In this document: positions 15,844 to 26,325 of the stretch, piece after piece
Numbering within the stretch: position 1 is the stretch's first letter
How the letters are laid out: each line of letters begins with the position of its first letter
Assembly: GCA_003116875.1 (NCBI GenBank)
Contig: BCKT01000006.1
Span: 310,001-374,000 of the forward strand
Origin: Takashimella koratensis
Lineage: Eukaryota; Basidiomycota; Tremellomycetes; Trichosporonales; Tetragoniomycetaceae
Length of the DNA stretch: 64,000 nt
Direction: 5' to 3'
Notes under the pieces: model-generated
What the model saw: the letters and a program-made list of their open reading frames with translations, nothing else
The model's database searches: none
Told to the model about the DNA's origin: nothing
Program-made: the position numbers and the translations under genes

Positions 15844-17793
15844 TGTGGATCTGTTGTTTGTTAGTAGGGGAGGAGGAGGGTGAGGTGAGGGAGATGAGTG
15901 GAGATGAGAAAGGTAGAAGAAGGGAGACTAAACAAGATGAGATGGTGCAAGGTAAAGGAGAGACGCGACGACGGGGTTTTTTTTTCGACCCGTTCCGTCT
16001 ACCCCGTCGTCATCTCCGACTAGACCCGTGCGGTGAGATGTAGGCGCAGAGACGGAGATGTGCGCGGGGGACGAGGCGAGGGGAGGGGGTGGGGAGGAGT
16101 GGGAGGGGCGAGAGGGGAGATACTCACGATATGTGCAGGTGGGTGGTGGTGGTGATGGTGGTGGTGAGTGAGGTGGTGGCGGGAGATGGGGAAGAGAGAA
16201 GAAGGAAGGTGAGCCTTGTTTATGAGGGGGGAAGGGGGGCAGGGCAAGGGGGAGCCGGGGGAAGGGGATCAGTCACTGGCATCATCTTTCATCTTGCCGA
16301 GTCAAGTAACAGGCAACAGTTCAGCGAATGACGGAAGTAAACCCGATTCCGTCACTGGGCCGGCTGCACGGCACATCCATCCCCTACTCCCAACCGCCTC
16401 GTGCTCGGAGTTATCTCGGTCCCCATTCACTCGCTCACCCATTCTAAAACGCCGCTCAGTAGTCAGGCTCGGGAATCCCCTGGTTGCTAGCCGACACACC
16501 GGTCGGATCATGCACACCCAAGCACACCCAAGCACACCCAAGCACACCCAAACACACCCAAACACACCTGGGTCAACACCTACAGACAGCTGCTCACTCA
16601 CGAGTCACATCTGAGACCTAGCATCCTCCCCGTGCTCACGCCACCGCCCCTCTACCCCAAAAGATCTGCAAAGATCCCGTGACCACGTCTCTCAGATGCA
16701 GCAATAGAATGGAGTCTACTCTGGGTCTTCTCCCTTCCCAGTGGCAAATGGCCACAACGCATGTCTGAGACACCAGAAGCAGTTAGCAAAGGCAGCCGTG
16801 TCGGTGATCACTGCTACAACTGGTCAACAGGTCACGAGTCTCACCGCTGGCTACCGGACACAGGCAACACTGCCGGGGGTCTGGCGTCATCGTCGAGGCG
16901 AGAGCTACGTCGATGACCCAGCTGCCACGAAATGGTTACCAGATTGCCGGACCAGTGAGCGAGCGGTACCTCCCTCGTGCCGAGCGGCGAGGGTGTGATC
17001 CTCGCCGCTGGATTCTAGTCCCTTGCCAAACAGCCGTGGTTCGGCCTCCTTTCACGTGGACAGTTGAACCATAGGACTGTGTGGGAATAGCAGCAGAAGC
17101 AGGGGCAAGGGAAGGGGGCAGGGAGCGGGGGTCAAGGGGCGGGCGGCAAGGGGGAGGTCATGATGGCTGTGGTGATCGTGACAGCGTGTCTGCGGTGACT
17201 ACCCAGGCGCTGGGCGCTGGAATGCAGGCTGGTCTCTAATCCCACGCGACGTGCCACCTATGCCCCACCCCCACTTACGAGTACAGTACTTGACCCACCT
17301 TTCTCAGAATCTAAGCATGCATGCATACGTACTTACCCACATGCCACTCCCTATCCGCCTTGGATTCCAAGCTGGGGTCCCCCCTAGGCGGTTTATGTCA
17401 TGTTTTGGTACCTCTCTGTTAATTGTTACCCGCGTGTGCCACGGTGACTGTGTGTGTGTGTGTGTGTGTCTCGGAGGCTATCTGCTACGGTGGTTGTTTG
17501 AAACGCTCCGGCATTGGTCCGAGGGGCCGAGGGAACCGAAGGAGCAAGGAACTGTGCATGGCGCGCAGCATCCCCTTGTCTTGCATCTCCTCCTTTCATC
17601 TCATCCCTCTTCTCCTCACCAACTCTATCACCCCACCCTCACATCGCTCCATGCGTCCACCCTTTGGCTTTTAACCCCTCATACCCTCTCCCCCTCTCCC
17701 CACCCCCCACTTCCCCTGCCCTCTTCTTCCATCTCTCCATCTCCCCACTCTCCATCTCTCTTTTCCTCCCATTCACCACCCACCCCTCGCGCC
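15844..17793. other. long intergenic region (divergent porin / glycosyltransferase)
   Basis: 1.95 kb upstream of two divergent genes. It contains the porin leader, a 10-bp tandem repeat at 16511-16568, a TG run near 17449-17469 and a long C/T-rich leader at 17580-17790 before the glycosyltransferase. I see no coding region. Confidence 0.45.
16511..16568. repeat. 10-bp tandem repeat
   Basis: Nearly six tandem copies of a decamer of the form AGCACACCCA, with a G-to-A change in the later copies, lie between the porin and glycosyltransferase genes. Confidence 0.9.
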
Positions 17794-20283
17794 ATGCCGA
17801 CGACCCCTTCGTCCGATAGGCGCAGACTCACAGTCAACACCAACACGGCCGCCGACTACTCGGGCGGTGAGAGCGGGAGCGGAGCAGAGAGCAGTAATCC
17901 GAGCAATCCGGGCTGGTCAGACTCGGGATGGTGAGTACCGTCTAGCGTGCACCCTCCACTAGTTTGAGTTTTAGGATCGAGGTTTCGTGTTTTGTCGCGT
18001 GTATCGTCTCATAATCCCGCGCCTGGGTAACTCAATACACTCTTCGAGTTGTCGCGAGTGTGCGATGACCTTGTCTCTACTTGATTGAAGCATGGAGCAT
18101 ACCGCTCAAGTCTTGTTTACTCGAAAAACACCGTTGTTAGGACTCCGCTGACAGGTCGCGTGCGCATTGCCGTAACCAGGGCTGGCGGGTCAGATGCACG
18201 ACCATCGACATCGTCAAGCGACGATGTACGTGACGACCATGTTCAGCCTGATGACCGGCTCGCGACTCCACGGCATGTCTCGTTCTCCCCTTCGTCAATG
18301 GGGATGCAGCGGCGCGTTGTGCCTTCACGACTGAGCGTCTCTACAGGCTCGAACGGCGGGAACGGCAGCGGAGGAGCCGGTGGGAGCGCAAGTGGGAGCG
18401 GGAACAACAGCGGGACAGGGAGCGGTAATAACGGTGGGAATGGGAATAGCAATACGGGCTCTGGCGTAGGGAGTAGTAATATGATCAATATTGGGTCAAG
18501 CAGTGGGATCGCACGTAGCCTCAACTTGGTACTCGATTCGCACCCTCACGCACTACCGCCTCCGATGTCGGCCCCGCCGGCGTACCCTTACGAGGCTGGA
18601 GACTACCTTATCGACGTGACTGCGTCTCCGGGTGCGCTTACCTCCCCTGCGTCTGGCTCGTTCCTCGGCGGAATGCTCAATTCCGCATCGACCGGTATCT
18701 CTGGTCCGGGCGTCAACACCGCCGGTCACCGCGCGCGCCGCAAGTCGCTATCGACAGCGCCCCTGCTCTTGCCGGAGACAGACGACGACACGGACCACGG
18801 GACAGCGACGAAGAAGAAGCAGCGGCGCGCGAGGGCAGGAAGTTTCAGCTACCTCCCGTTCCACCGCCGCAAGCGCGCGAGCGGGTCGACCAGCGGCGGA
18901 GGCAGCGCCGGCGCAGGTCACGGGTCGTGGCTGAATTGGTTGTGGTGGTGGTGGTACCTCCGTACCCCAACTCGGATCCGTAAACGCATCACCGTCCCCA
19001 TCTTCCTCGCTCTACTCGGTCTCTTCGGGGTCTACATCTTCGGTCGAGGCTACGAGGTACAATTTGAGTACTCGATCTATTCGAACAAATGGGTCCGGGA
19101 CGAAGTCGATTTGATCCAGCCCTTGAAAGGTTGTTTCGATCCACACCATATCTCAGCCGACTATAACCTCACTGCCCACCGAGAACCGCGCAACCACCTC
19201 TTGAGCCCGGGAATTGCTCTTCGACGCGGGCTCGCGTGTTACGATTTCGCAGCAACGATCCAGGACGACGGGGACGAGCCTACCCATGAACTCCTGTACC
19301 ACACCTATTGGCGATCCGACCTGATGGCGTTCGGCCCTCGTCAGGTCTCCACGCTTTCCGCGTTCCTCGCTACACAGCCGTTGACACACTCCCGGATGGT
19401 CCTGTGGTCGAATGGCGCTGACGTGATTCGGAACAACGAGCACCTTCGACCTTTGCTCGAGGACTGGGCGGGGACGATCGAGGTCCGACAGGTGGATATG
19501 ACGGCCCTCACGAGAGGGACCGAGTTGGAGGGTCTGATAAGTGGAGCAGACGGGGCAGGGCTGTACGATCGACGCGCATGGGTAGATGGTGACGCGGTAA
19601 GGTTGTTGGTGCTCTGGCATTATGGGGGTCTGTGGATGGACATGGACCAGATCCTCACGAGGGATCTCCACCCGCTCACCGAGAGCGAGTTTGTAACCCA
19701 GTGGGACTGCTACGGTGGGTGCAGACTTTCATCTTGTCTCATACCTTCCTCTCTTACCCTCGCTCGTCTTTACATATTCACCTGACCGATCACTGACCAT
19801 CTACCCCTAGACAAACCCTACTTCCAGCTGAACGGGGCTATCATGCACTTCCGGAAACACTCTCCGTACCTGTGTGAAGCCTTCCACATCATGGCCTCTT
19901 CACCTTTACCCAAACCCAACACTTTCACCTGGGGTTCTCACCTCTACTCCAAACTCCACCGTCGTCTCCTGGCCGCCCGAGTCCAACCCTTTGCCGTACT
20001 CCCATGGTGTTTCTCCGACCCGCGGAACTGTCGATCCGACGTACGTTTCCCGGATCCGTTCAAGGGTGACCCAGGGTACTGGGCCGGAAGGCGTTGGGAC
20101 GGTCACGGAGAGGTAGGAAGGAGTGGGAGGGAATTGTTGGAGGAGAAGTTGGGAAGTGTTTGGAGTGTACATCTGCATAATCAGTGGACCAAAGGGTTCC
20201 CGAAAGGAGGTTGGATGGAGAGGTTGTTGGAAGGTTACAAAGAGGATGTGAGGAAGATGGTCGTTGGGGGGAAGAGTGGGTAA
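17794..20283 (+). CDS. type II membrane glycosyltransferase with DxD motif (GT32/A4GALT-like)
   Basis: Exons 17794-17930, 18141-19714 and 19811-20283 give 727 residues; the exon 2 start is my best phase-consistent choice. The first 320 residues are low-complexity, with long Gly/Ser/Asn tracts, and are presumably cytosolic. One membrane segment (VPIFLALLGLFGVYIFG, about residues 330-348) follows a basic stretch, giving type II topology typical of Golgi enzymes. The catalytic part contains the sugar-nucleotide motif LLVLWHYGGLWMDMD (about 534-548), which matches the conserved R/L-YGG-x-x-D-x-D block of GT32 and alpha-1,4-glycosyltransferases. The last exon includes FQLNGAIMHF and a Trp/Pro-rich end. 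The probable role is protein or lipid glycosylation in the Golgi; the sugar is unknown. Confidence 0.82.
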
Positions 20284-20954
20284 GGCGGGCGTCAGAGAGG
20301 GGATAGCGAGGATGGGCTGGGTCGTGGAGAGATGGAGAGTTTGAGGGATTGGGAGGGAGCGTGTACTTGGCAAGTCAAGACGTTCGCCCTTTCGATATCA
20401 TCGTTAAAACGGCCTCTCGATTGCGAACCTCGGAACCGCGATCCTGACTGAGCCTCACAAAAGTATACACATATATCAAGGGGTTTGGTCATATGGGTTT
20501 TTCTTTCTTCTTCTTCTTGTCTAATCTCATCTCATCGCTACCTTGTCTATCATCTCAAGAATCAAGAAAGGATCTCACCGTTAGAAACGTAATAAAAAGA
20601 CGTTAGTGAAAAAGGTATCTTCCCTAATTTCTCGATACCAAAGGTCACCCACCACCACCTGGTCAGTCCTTCCTTGTCTTCTTGTGTTATAATCCCGCCC
20701 CCGCTCCTATCACGGAATCTCTTGTTCTCTTAACCCTCGCTTCAAGCTCTCACAAGCCCCCAAAAATAGTTGTCCTCGATTTCGTTCTCTCAATCAATGC
20801 ATTGTTGCATCAGTGTTTGCCTAACGAGACCTAGCATGACTACATTGTCCTTCACTCCATTTGCAAGCCGCAATGAAGGTCGGCGAAAATTCAGCTACCA
20901 GTCTCCTCCTGTGCTCATGTGCTCACGCAGTGGACTGGGTCAATTCGAATGTGC
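20284..20954. other. boundary between conserved left flank and paralog array
   Basis: 3' side of the glycosyltransferase gene, convergent with array copy 1. No gene is recognised; the base composition becomes less GC-rich from about 20470. Confidence 0.4.
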
Positions 20955-21419
20955 CTATCTCGATCTTGTCCCGGGGTCCAAGATTAGGTAACTCCTCTGT
21001 CCGTACCGCTCAAGAGGTAAGCGTACCCTATCACCTGTATCATTGGCCATATCTAGATACTCATCACCAGCGATTATTCCAACTTCAGAAAGCCGAGCTC
21101 TTGAGAGCAAGTAGAACTTCAACGATTGGACAAAGTAAATTCGCTTAAGAGTGAGCTCTAGCCACCCATGATGAGGCTTGTCGATTTCCACGACAGCTTT
21201 CAAACTCCCTACTTCCTTACTCTGGATCAAAGAACCGTCCATCTGTGAGAATGACCGTTGACAGGTACGAATCAAAGTCAAAAGGTCTCGACCCCCAATG
21301 GGATGCGCGGGGGATAAATTGCTGATGATAATTCCAGTGTTGTCGTTCAAAGGCGGGAGAGAAGCCCGATTGATCACGACGACGATAATAATAGGTATGG
21401 AGAAGCCTAAGGAGGTCAT
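20955..21419 (-). CDS. array copy 1: inactive Copia-retropepsin-like protein
   Basis: Single-exon frame of 154 residues from the ATG at 21419. It follows the array pattern: SLPPLNDNTGIIIS, then ISNLSPAHPIGG in place of the aspartic-protease site, VGSLKAVVEI, LKRIYFVQSLKFYLLSRARL and VRLPLERYGQRSYLILDPG. By alignment on the conserved His, the catalytic Asp position is Ser. It is the most diverged copy with an intact frame, and its N-terminal 20 residues are hydrophobic (IPIIIVVVI). A TATA-like TTTATAT lies at 21752-21758, rather far upstream. Function unknown; the family assignment comes from comparison with the other copies. Confidence 0.6.
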   Translation of the reverse strand: MTSLGFSIPIIIVVVINRASLPPLNDNTGIIISNLSPAHPIGGRDLLTLIRTCQRSFSQMDGSLIQSKEVGSLKAVVEIDKPHHGWLELTLKRIYFVQSLKFYLLSRARLSEVGIIAGDEYLDMANDTGDRVRLPLERYGQRSYLILDPGTRSR

Positions 21420-21752
21420 AGTTGAGCAACTAAATCTATAACGTCGGAAGGGTGTCGTTCGACAGGTGTAAAAATTACTTGGTAGTTGGTAGTTGATAGT
21501 TGGCGGCGAGAAGATAAGGTCATAAAGCTGTGGGCTGAGGCCTTTGCGAGCATCCACCACCGAGAGAGATCGACAGCAAACTTGTTTCACAAAGACTTGC
21601 ACCCCTTGGTTCTCAATTTCACATGTTCACTTGACTCTGCCATTATTCTCACGAGGAGCAACAGCCTTTACGACAAACATTTTCGATGAGACAACGAGCA
21701 AGAGACCAGCTTACGAATATCAGTTGCCCAATGAAGAGGAAGAAGAGGATCT

Positions 21753-22479
21753 TTATATGAATCTTTCTCTTCTTCTGTTTGTCCGGCTGGATAAGAAACC
21801 CATACATCGACCTGCTCTTGCCCAAACTGATCCTTGTAAACCTGACACGGAAAATGTATGTAAAAAACGATTTATCCGCTGCGACCCTTCAATCCTCTCC
21901 TTCACTCCCGTGTCACTTTTCACTCTCCCTGCTCCCCTCGGCTGTCGTCCGCGTGACCGCCTGTACAATCGTCCGAGTGAAGGGTCAGTGGTGTCAGGTC
22001 GAGTGAGCCGATCTGGAACTCGTCGTGGGCCGCTGGCGGGCATTGACGAACAAGGCGCTGCCGTGCGTTTCCAGTGAAACGCGGACACGGTTGGAATCTC
22101 GAAGTCGGAGGTAGGGAGCACTTTCCGGGGCAGTCGGGGTGATGACTTGGATTCACGTTTCTTGGAGAGGACGCTGACGATCACATGAGGAAGGACGAAC
22201 ACATTGTCGATGTCCACAGGGATGCGAGAATCTGAGTTCGGCTTGGATACCCAGGCTCTGATAGTGCCAAATTCTTTGCTCTGGGAAATCATGCCGATGA
22301 AGTCTTTGAATTTTTTTTTGGCATGATTGGGTCGTATGACCTAGGACCCACTTGTCGGTCTCAGTCACAAAGTGGTCGGTCGCGTGATCCATGATGAGAA
22401 AGCGAGTGCAGCCGTCCGAGGGGATGAAGTCGGGAACGAAGCAGCCAGTGAACCCCGTACTCTCGAAGACAGTCGTCAT
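21753..22479 (-). pseudogene. array copy 2: frameshifted at a homopolymer
   Basis: The frame opens at ATG 22479 with the array signature (TGFTGCFVPDFIPSDG, then RFLIMDHATDHFVTE). It then leaves the family frame at a run of nine A (minus strand; T run at 22311-22319). The adjacent frame continues the family pattern exactly (SKEFGTIRAWV, DNVFVLPHVIVSVLS), so a one-base length change in the run separates the halves. The C-terminal PLE-YG-YLN block is not recognisable. The active-site position is Met. A TATA-like box lies at 22666-22674. This could be a real pseudogene or a sequencing error in the homopolymer. Confidence 0.7.
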
Positions 22480-22604
22480 GATCTCGTAGTTCTTGGAATT
22501 GCCGGTCGTAGAACGATTCGCGGTGACTGCGGTATTGACTGTGGCTACAGTGTGCAGGTACGTTTGTTGGTGGGAACGCTAGTCGCTAAGAAGGGGTGAG
22601 ACTT

Positions 22605-23062
22605 GGTCACTTGAGAGAAGAGGAGAAAGAGAAAGTGTAGGGAGTGAATCTGGAGGGGAAGGGAGATTATATAGCTGCGAGTGGGTGGGGACATTACTCA
22701 ACGTCCAGGGGCAAGTGGAGTACCTTTCCTTGGTGCTCATGTTCAGCTGTTTGCTGCGGCCTTCGACTTGGCCGACGCCGATATTGGACTAGTGGCACCT
22801 GTTCAGTGCAGGCAGGTGGGCAGAGCAAAACGTCAGAGCCTCACCACAAGCGCCGCGCCCACTGGCCAAGCTGTCTATTGCAAATGTTTGCTCATAAAGG
22901 AGAGAACAACTGCTGGGATATGACTAATGCACTTGTATGACGAATGAAGTGTATAAGCATGTACATTTGCTGATTTGCAATCGGCCTTCCACCTGTGCTA
23001 TGCACTGCCAGTAGTCAGTGCCCTATCTCTGCAAGGGAAAGAGCGCCTAAGCGCCTGGACTG
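22605..23062. repeat. intergenic module R1, copy a
   Basis: Starts with a GAGAGAAGAGGAGAAAGAGA stretch and the TATA-like box, then runs through the blocks GTGGCACCTGTTCAGTGCAG, CCAAGCTGTCTATTGCAAAT and TGATTTGCAATCGGCC. The same blocks occur in the same order at 31300-31765 and, more diverged, at 29930-30235. The module is promoter plus spacer DNA duplicated along with the array genes. Confidence 0.85.
22666..22674 (-). promoter_or_regulatory. TATA-like box of copy 2
   Basis: CTATATAAT on the minus strand, about 190 nt upstream of the copy 2 ATG, just inside repeat module R1. Confidence 0.5.
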
Positions 23063-23547
23063 GCACTAGTGCAAATGAAGGTCTGAGACGGCTTTTCAAA
23101 AGCAGCAGCTCCAACATGAGCAAGCAAACCCTTTGCGGCGGACCTCGCAACAAATGCCACTTCGCCTGGTGTACTGTACTGAAGGCTATCTCCCCGCAAC
23201 TTTTCGCCGAGCTTCCTATCAACCAAGCCCTCCCCACAGTCTTGGGAAAGCACGTTGAAGTTTGCATCGGGGATCACGTACGTGTCATTAAGGCAGACCT
23301 TGACCGTACAGTCTGACTCTAGTGCATCCATTAGAAGATACAGGTGCATGGTTGCAATTGCAGTGCTTTTGACGACGTAACCAAACAGAAGTAGGAAAGA
23401 TTTCACTTCGACGGAGGAGCTGGTGGGCAGAAGAAATGAAGTATCGTTGACCATGTGGTGAGTCGCTTTAAAATTGATGACGAACCGGTCCGAAGGGATT
23501 AAACCAGGAGTGAAGACGCCGCCAAGGTACCCGGCAGAGGACGTCAT
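23047..23547 (-). CDS. array copy 3: Copia-retropepsin-like protein with replaced C-terminus
   Basis: A 166-residue frame from ATG 23547. The N-terminus matches the array (AGYLGGVFTPGLIPSD, INFKATHHMVND) and the active-site position is Asn. The second core motif is recognisable (VKVCLNDTYVIPDANFNVLS). After this the family C-terminus is missing; the last 50 or so residues are read from intergenic module R2, whose antisense is also open near 31740. The protein is therefore likely truncated or chimeric. No TATA-like box is obvious upstream. It is an intact frame but may be decaying. Confidence 0.5.
   Translation of the reverse strand: MTSSAGYLGGVFTPGLIPSDRFVINFKATHHMVNDTSFLLPTSSSVEVKSFLLLFGYVVKSTAIATMHLYLLMDALESDCTVKVCLNDTYVIPDANFNVLSQDCGEGLVDRKLGEKLRGDSLQYSTPGEVAFVARSAAKGLLAHVGAAAFEKPSQTFICTSASPGA
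23064..23172. repeat. intergenic module R2, copy a
   Basis: Contains AGCAGCTCCAACATGAGCAA, also found at 25178-25265 and, modified, at 31728-31830. Here the module runs into the 3' end of array copy 3 and supplies its C-terminal codons. Confidence 0.85.
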
Positions 23548-24235
23548 GAGGATCAGATCGTGCGACCGAAGGGACGTGGTAGTAGGGTAGAGGTGTCCTG
23601 TGGCAGTATCAGTTATCGAGGGGCCGGTGCCGACGTGTGTTGACTTTATCGGTCGTGTGCCTAACCAGGGTACTTGGTTGGGTACAGGAAGAGGGTGCAG
23701 AACGGGGAATCGAGTGGAAAATGAGGGGAGAACAAAGTGTCTTGAGGAGAGCGGTAAGATGTTAGATCAAACCACTGGCTTTCCACCTATACTCATACAC
23801 AGGCGCACCATCGCTCCGTTGTGTTCAGAGCTGGCTCTTTCCTTCAAGCTTTTCTGCTTATCCAGCCTGAACGACGACCTATGAGGCCGTGCATGCGTGC
23901 GTTGTTGGAAACAAAGTAGGATTCTTGGCCTTCGCACTACACCCACCACCGTCTCTTCTGCAGCTGGGGAGCGGGCCCAGATTAGGGCTCTCGCTTGCCC
24001 ACATAGTGTTCTATCCGTACTTATTGCTAGATTTTAGGCAAGGCGCTTTCTGTCAACTTAAATGATGCATCGCCATTGACATATACTACACATTACTTCT
24101 ACCTTGCATCCTCCTCCTTCCTTACTTGCTTCTCACCGTTCCACTCTGCCCTCTGAATTCGACAATCGCCTTCTGTCTGTCTTGGCGTCGATCAGTTGAA
24201 GATCACGTTGCCTCGCCGGAGGGAATCTTCTACTC
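23548..24235. other. spacer between array copies 3 and 4
   Basis: No additional family copy, other gene or R1/R2/R3 module is recognisable in these roughly 690 bases. Confidence 0.4.
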
Positions 24236-24685
24236 CTACTCCTTCTTGCCAATGTTAAGATATGAGACTTTCTCAATGATATCTAGAGGCCACCTTGCAC
24301 GATTCGCCGTCAAAATGTATCCACGGGGTTCACCGTCTGGTTGCGCCTCGTACACGATTTGAGCCCCCATTTCCCGTAGCCGAATTTCAGAAAGCGCATT
24401 GCGTTTGGCAGAAGGGATGAAGTGTACCCCGTCTACGCTTCCGTTGACCGCGGACGATCCAACGTACGAAGGTATCGAGAAGTTCAAAGACCCGATGGTA
24501 GTGCATAGGAAAGAGCGATTTGAAGAGTCTTGGAGCGTCTTTGAGCACGATTGCGTCGAACTCAAAAGGCTTTCATCGTTGATAACATGTTCGGTCACCC
24601 CCTTAGTAAGTTGGAAGCGAATGTTACCATCTGACAAAATAGATTCAGCGGTCTTAGCGCTGGATGCTTGAGAAGTGGAAGCCAT
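24236..24685 (-). CDS. array copy 4: inactive Copia-retropepsin-like protein
   Basis: 149 residues from ATG 24685, chosen because a strong TATA-like box (24787-24797) lies about 105 nt upstream. Family blocks in order: ESILSDGNIRFQLTKG, TEHVINDESLL, TIGSLNFSIPS, VDGVHFIPSAKRNALSEIRL and a C-terminus ending VSYLNIG. The active-site position is Thr. The same frame stays open upstream without a stop into copy 5 (to 25621), so a two-domain product of about 460 residues could be read, but no ATG exists for it. Function unknown. Confidence 0.65.
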   Translation of the reverse strand: MASTSQASSAKTAESILSDGNIRFQLTKGVTEHVINDESLLSSTQSCSKTLQDSSNRSFLCTTIGSLNFSIPSYVGSSAVNGSVDGVHFIPSAKRNALSEIRLREMGAQIVYEAQPDGEPRGYILTANRARWPLDIIEKVSYLNIGKKE

Positions 24686-24786
24686 TGCTGAGTCTCTGTT
24701 GATGCACTCTCTCCGTTTGACTGAGCAGGTGAATGTAGTGTTGAAGTGAAGATGTGGTGAGAGCGTTGGAGGGCGAAAGAGAGGGC

Positions 24787-24797
24787 GATATATATAG
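24787..24797 (-). promoter_or_regulatory. TATA-like box of copy 4
   Basis: ACTATATATAT on the minus strand, about 105 nt upstream of the copy 4 ATG. Confidence 0.6.
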
Positions 24798-24948
24798 TAT
24801 CGTCGAGTCATGGTTGGAGTCACGGAGGCAATCAAAAGTCCAAGGATATCTTGAAGTCGCTTTGCTGCTCCTTTGCAACGATGTGCACCCGATTTGTTGC
24901 CGATTTCAAACATGAGAGAAAGGACGACAACTTCAAAGGAGTTATGTG

Positions 24949-25165
24949 GAAGCCCCAAGCCTTCAACTCTCTCGCCAACTTTGTCGTCAGAAGAAACATC
25001 GGCAGTATCTCGGTCGCGCACTGCTCTCGGACCCAAATCGGAAAAAATACAAGGGATAGTTTGAATATCCCAAGCCTTCAACTCGTCGCCAACGGTGTCG
25101 TCAAAGGAAACATGGCAGCAGCTCGGGTGCGCATTGCTCCCGGACCCAAAGCAGCGAAGGGACTG
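24949..25165. repeat. 113-bp tandem repeat R3 (two units)
   Basis: Two diverged units begin at 24949 and 25062, each starting near CCCAAGCCTTCAACTC and ending in GGACCCAAA. Related single fragments occur near 28785-28850 and 28915-28960. They lie between array copies and read open in one minus frame only by chance. Confidence 0.8.
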
Positions 25166-25177
25166 CTCAAAAGGAAT

Positions 25178-25265
25178 CGGCACTAGTGCAAATGAAGGTC
25201 TCATAGAGCCTTTCAAAAAGCAGCAGCTCCAACATGAGCAAGCAGTACCGTCCACGGTTGCGGGA
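25178..25265. repeat. intergenic module R2, copy b
   Basis: Nearly identical to 23064-23145 over GCACTAGTGCAAATGAAGGT and AGCAGCTCCAACATGAGCAA. It sits directly 3' of array copy 5 and replaces its C-terminal coding end, as at copy 3. Confidence 0.85.
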
Positions 25266-25621
25266 GGGATGATGCTGATTTCTGCTTCTACGAGTCGTTT
25301 TTCTGACAGTATGTTGAACTTGAGCCTAGTGAGGTAATACACCCTGTCAATGCAGACCCGGTCAATAGACGAGCGGGGTGATTTGGAGATCAATGAGCCG
25401 ACCATTGACTCCGTCTCCTCACCGATGAAATTGACACCGGCGGCATCGATGAGCTCCTCCCGTTCGCACGACGAGACAGAGCTTATAAGCTCTCGGTTCC
25501 CTACAAGGTGTTCAGTCGATACAACGCTGATGCGAAACCAAACATTGTGCTCAGAATCAGAGAAGGCGGAAATGACTCCACATGCGGTCCAAATCCAATG
25601 TATATTGTTAGGTTTCTTCAC
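25240..25621 (-). pseudogene. array copy 5: missing start and C-terminus
   Basis: The family core is clear (WFRISVVSTEHLVGNREL, SMVGSLISK, IDRVYYLTRLKFNILSEKRL) and the active-site position is Ser. There is no in-frame ATG before the upstream stop near 25665, unless an unrecognised 5' exon exists. The usual PLE-YG-YLN-GP end is absent, because the frame passes into modules R2 and R3 and then into copy 4. A TATA-like box at 25829-25837 suggests it was once transcribed on its own. I treat it as a degraded copy. Confidence 0.6.
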
Positions 25622-25828
25622 TCGATCTGGGGAATCCTTCGCTCGACGCTCTACAGACTGCTATCTATCCCTCTGTCACTCTCTCCTCAGCTCCCCCTGG
25701 CCGTGTCTCAGTCCCATGCTACCCCTGGTGGCGTTGGACCTGCGCCACCCCGCTCGGGTCGCTCTCGTCACTCGAGGTACTTCGGTACCGCACGGATCGC
25801 CTCCGCAGTCCTCGGCCGTAATATCTGA

Positions 25829-25837
25829 CATATATAG
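25829..25837 (-). promoter_or_regulatory. TATA-like box of copy 5
   Basis: CTATATATG on the minus strand, upstream of array copy 5. Confidence 0.4.
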
Positions 25838-26325
25838 CCTCAAACGAAGAGGAAGAGGACATGGTGTTGTGCTTGAGAGCTAGACGTTGTTGATAAGAAA
25901 GAAGTGAGTTGAAGGAGTTTCGTTAATGAGCGAGGGCTAACACAGATACAGTGTGAACAGCATATAGAAGACGGGGAATGTTGACTGGTTCCAGCATTAA
26001 CCGTTGTGTTTCATCTCCCAGCTCTCTGACTCGGCTCCTTAGTACTCGGTTCTCTCGCGGGTTTCACCAGTAGTCCCAGCTCTGTCGACAACTTTGCGTT
26101 TCAGTATGTCAGTTCTTTTGTAAGCAAAATCCAGATTTGGACGTTTCAGAGGGGCAAATAGTGGGGAACAAAGGACTACATCTAAGCCTTGATGTTCAAT
26201 CCATCCGTGAGAGGGATGTCCCCCGCTCAAGTCAAAATCAATCCCAATAGTAGTTGGTAGCTGCCAGAGATCGCTCTCCCCCCTCCCACCGTCCGATGAT
26301 CAAATCTCACAAGCCTCACTCGGCT
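25838..26325. other. spacer between array copies 5 and 6
   Basis: No convincing gene. A 63-residue minus frame at 26039-26230 has a faint resemblance to the middle of copy 1 but not enough to call. Confidence 0.35.

Noticed and set aside
16511..16568. CRISPR-like or telomeric array
   Set aside because: Contiguous 10-bp units without spacers, single locus, in a eukaryotic intergenic region; the unit is not a known telomere repeat.
17251..17793. In-frame upstream extension of the glycosyltransferase ORF
   Set aside because: The extension is pyrimidine-rich leader translation (Ser/Pro/His); ATG 17794 has a better context and is followed by a plausible cytosolic tail.
26039..26230. Possible further array copy
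   Set aside because: Only HPSHGWIEHQGL vaguely resembles copy 1; none of the four family blocks is present.
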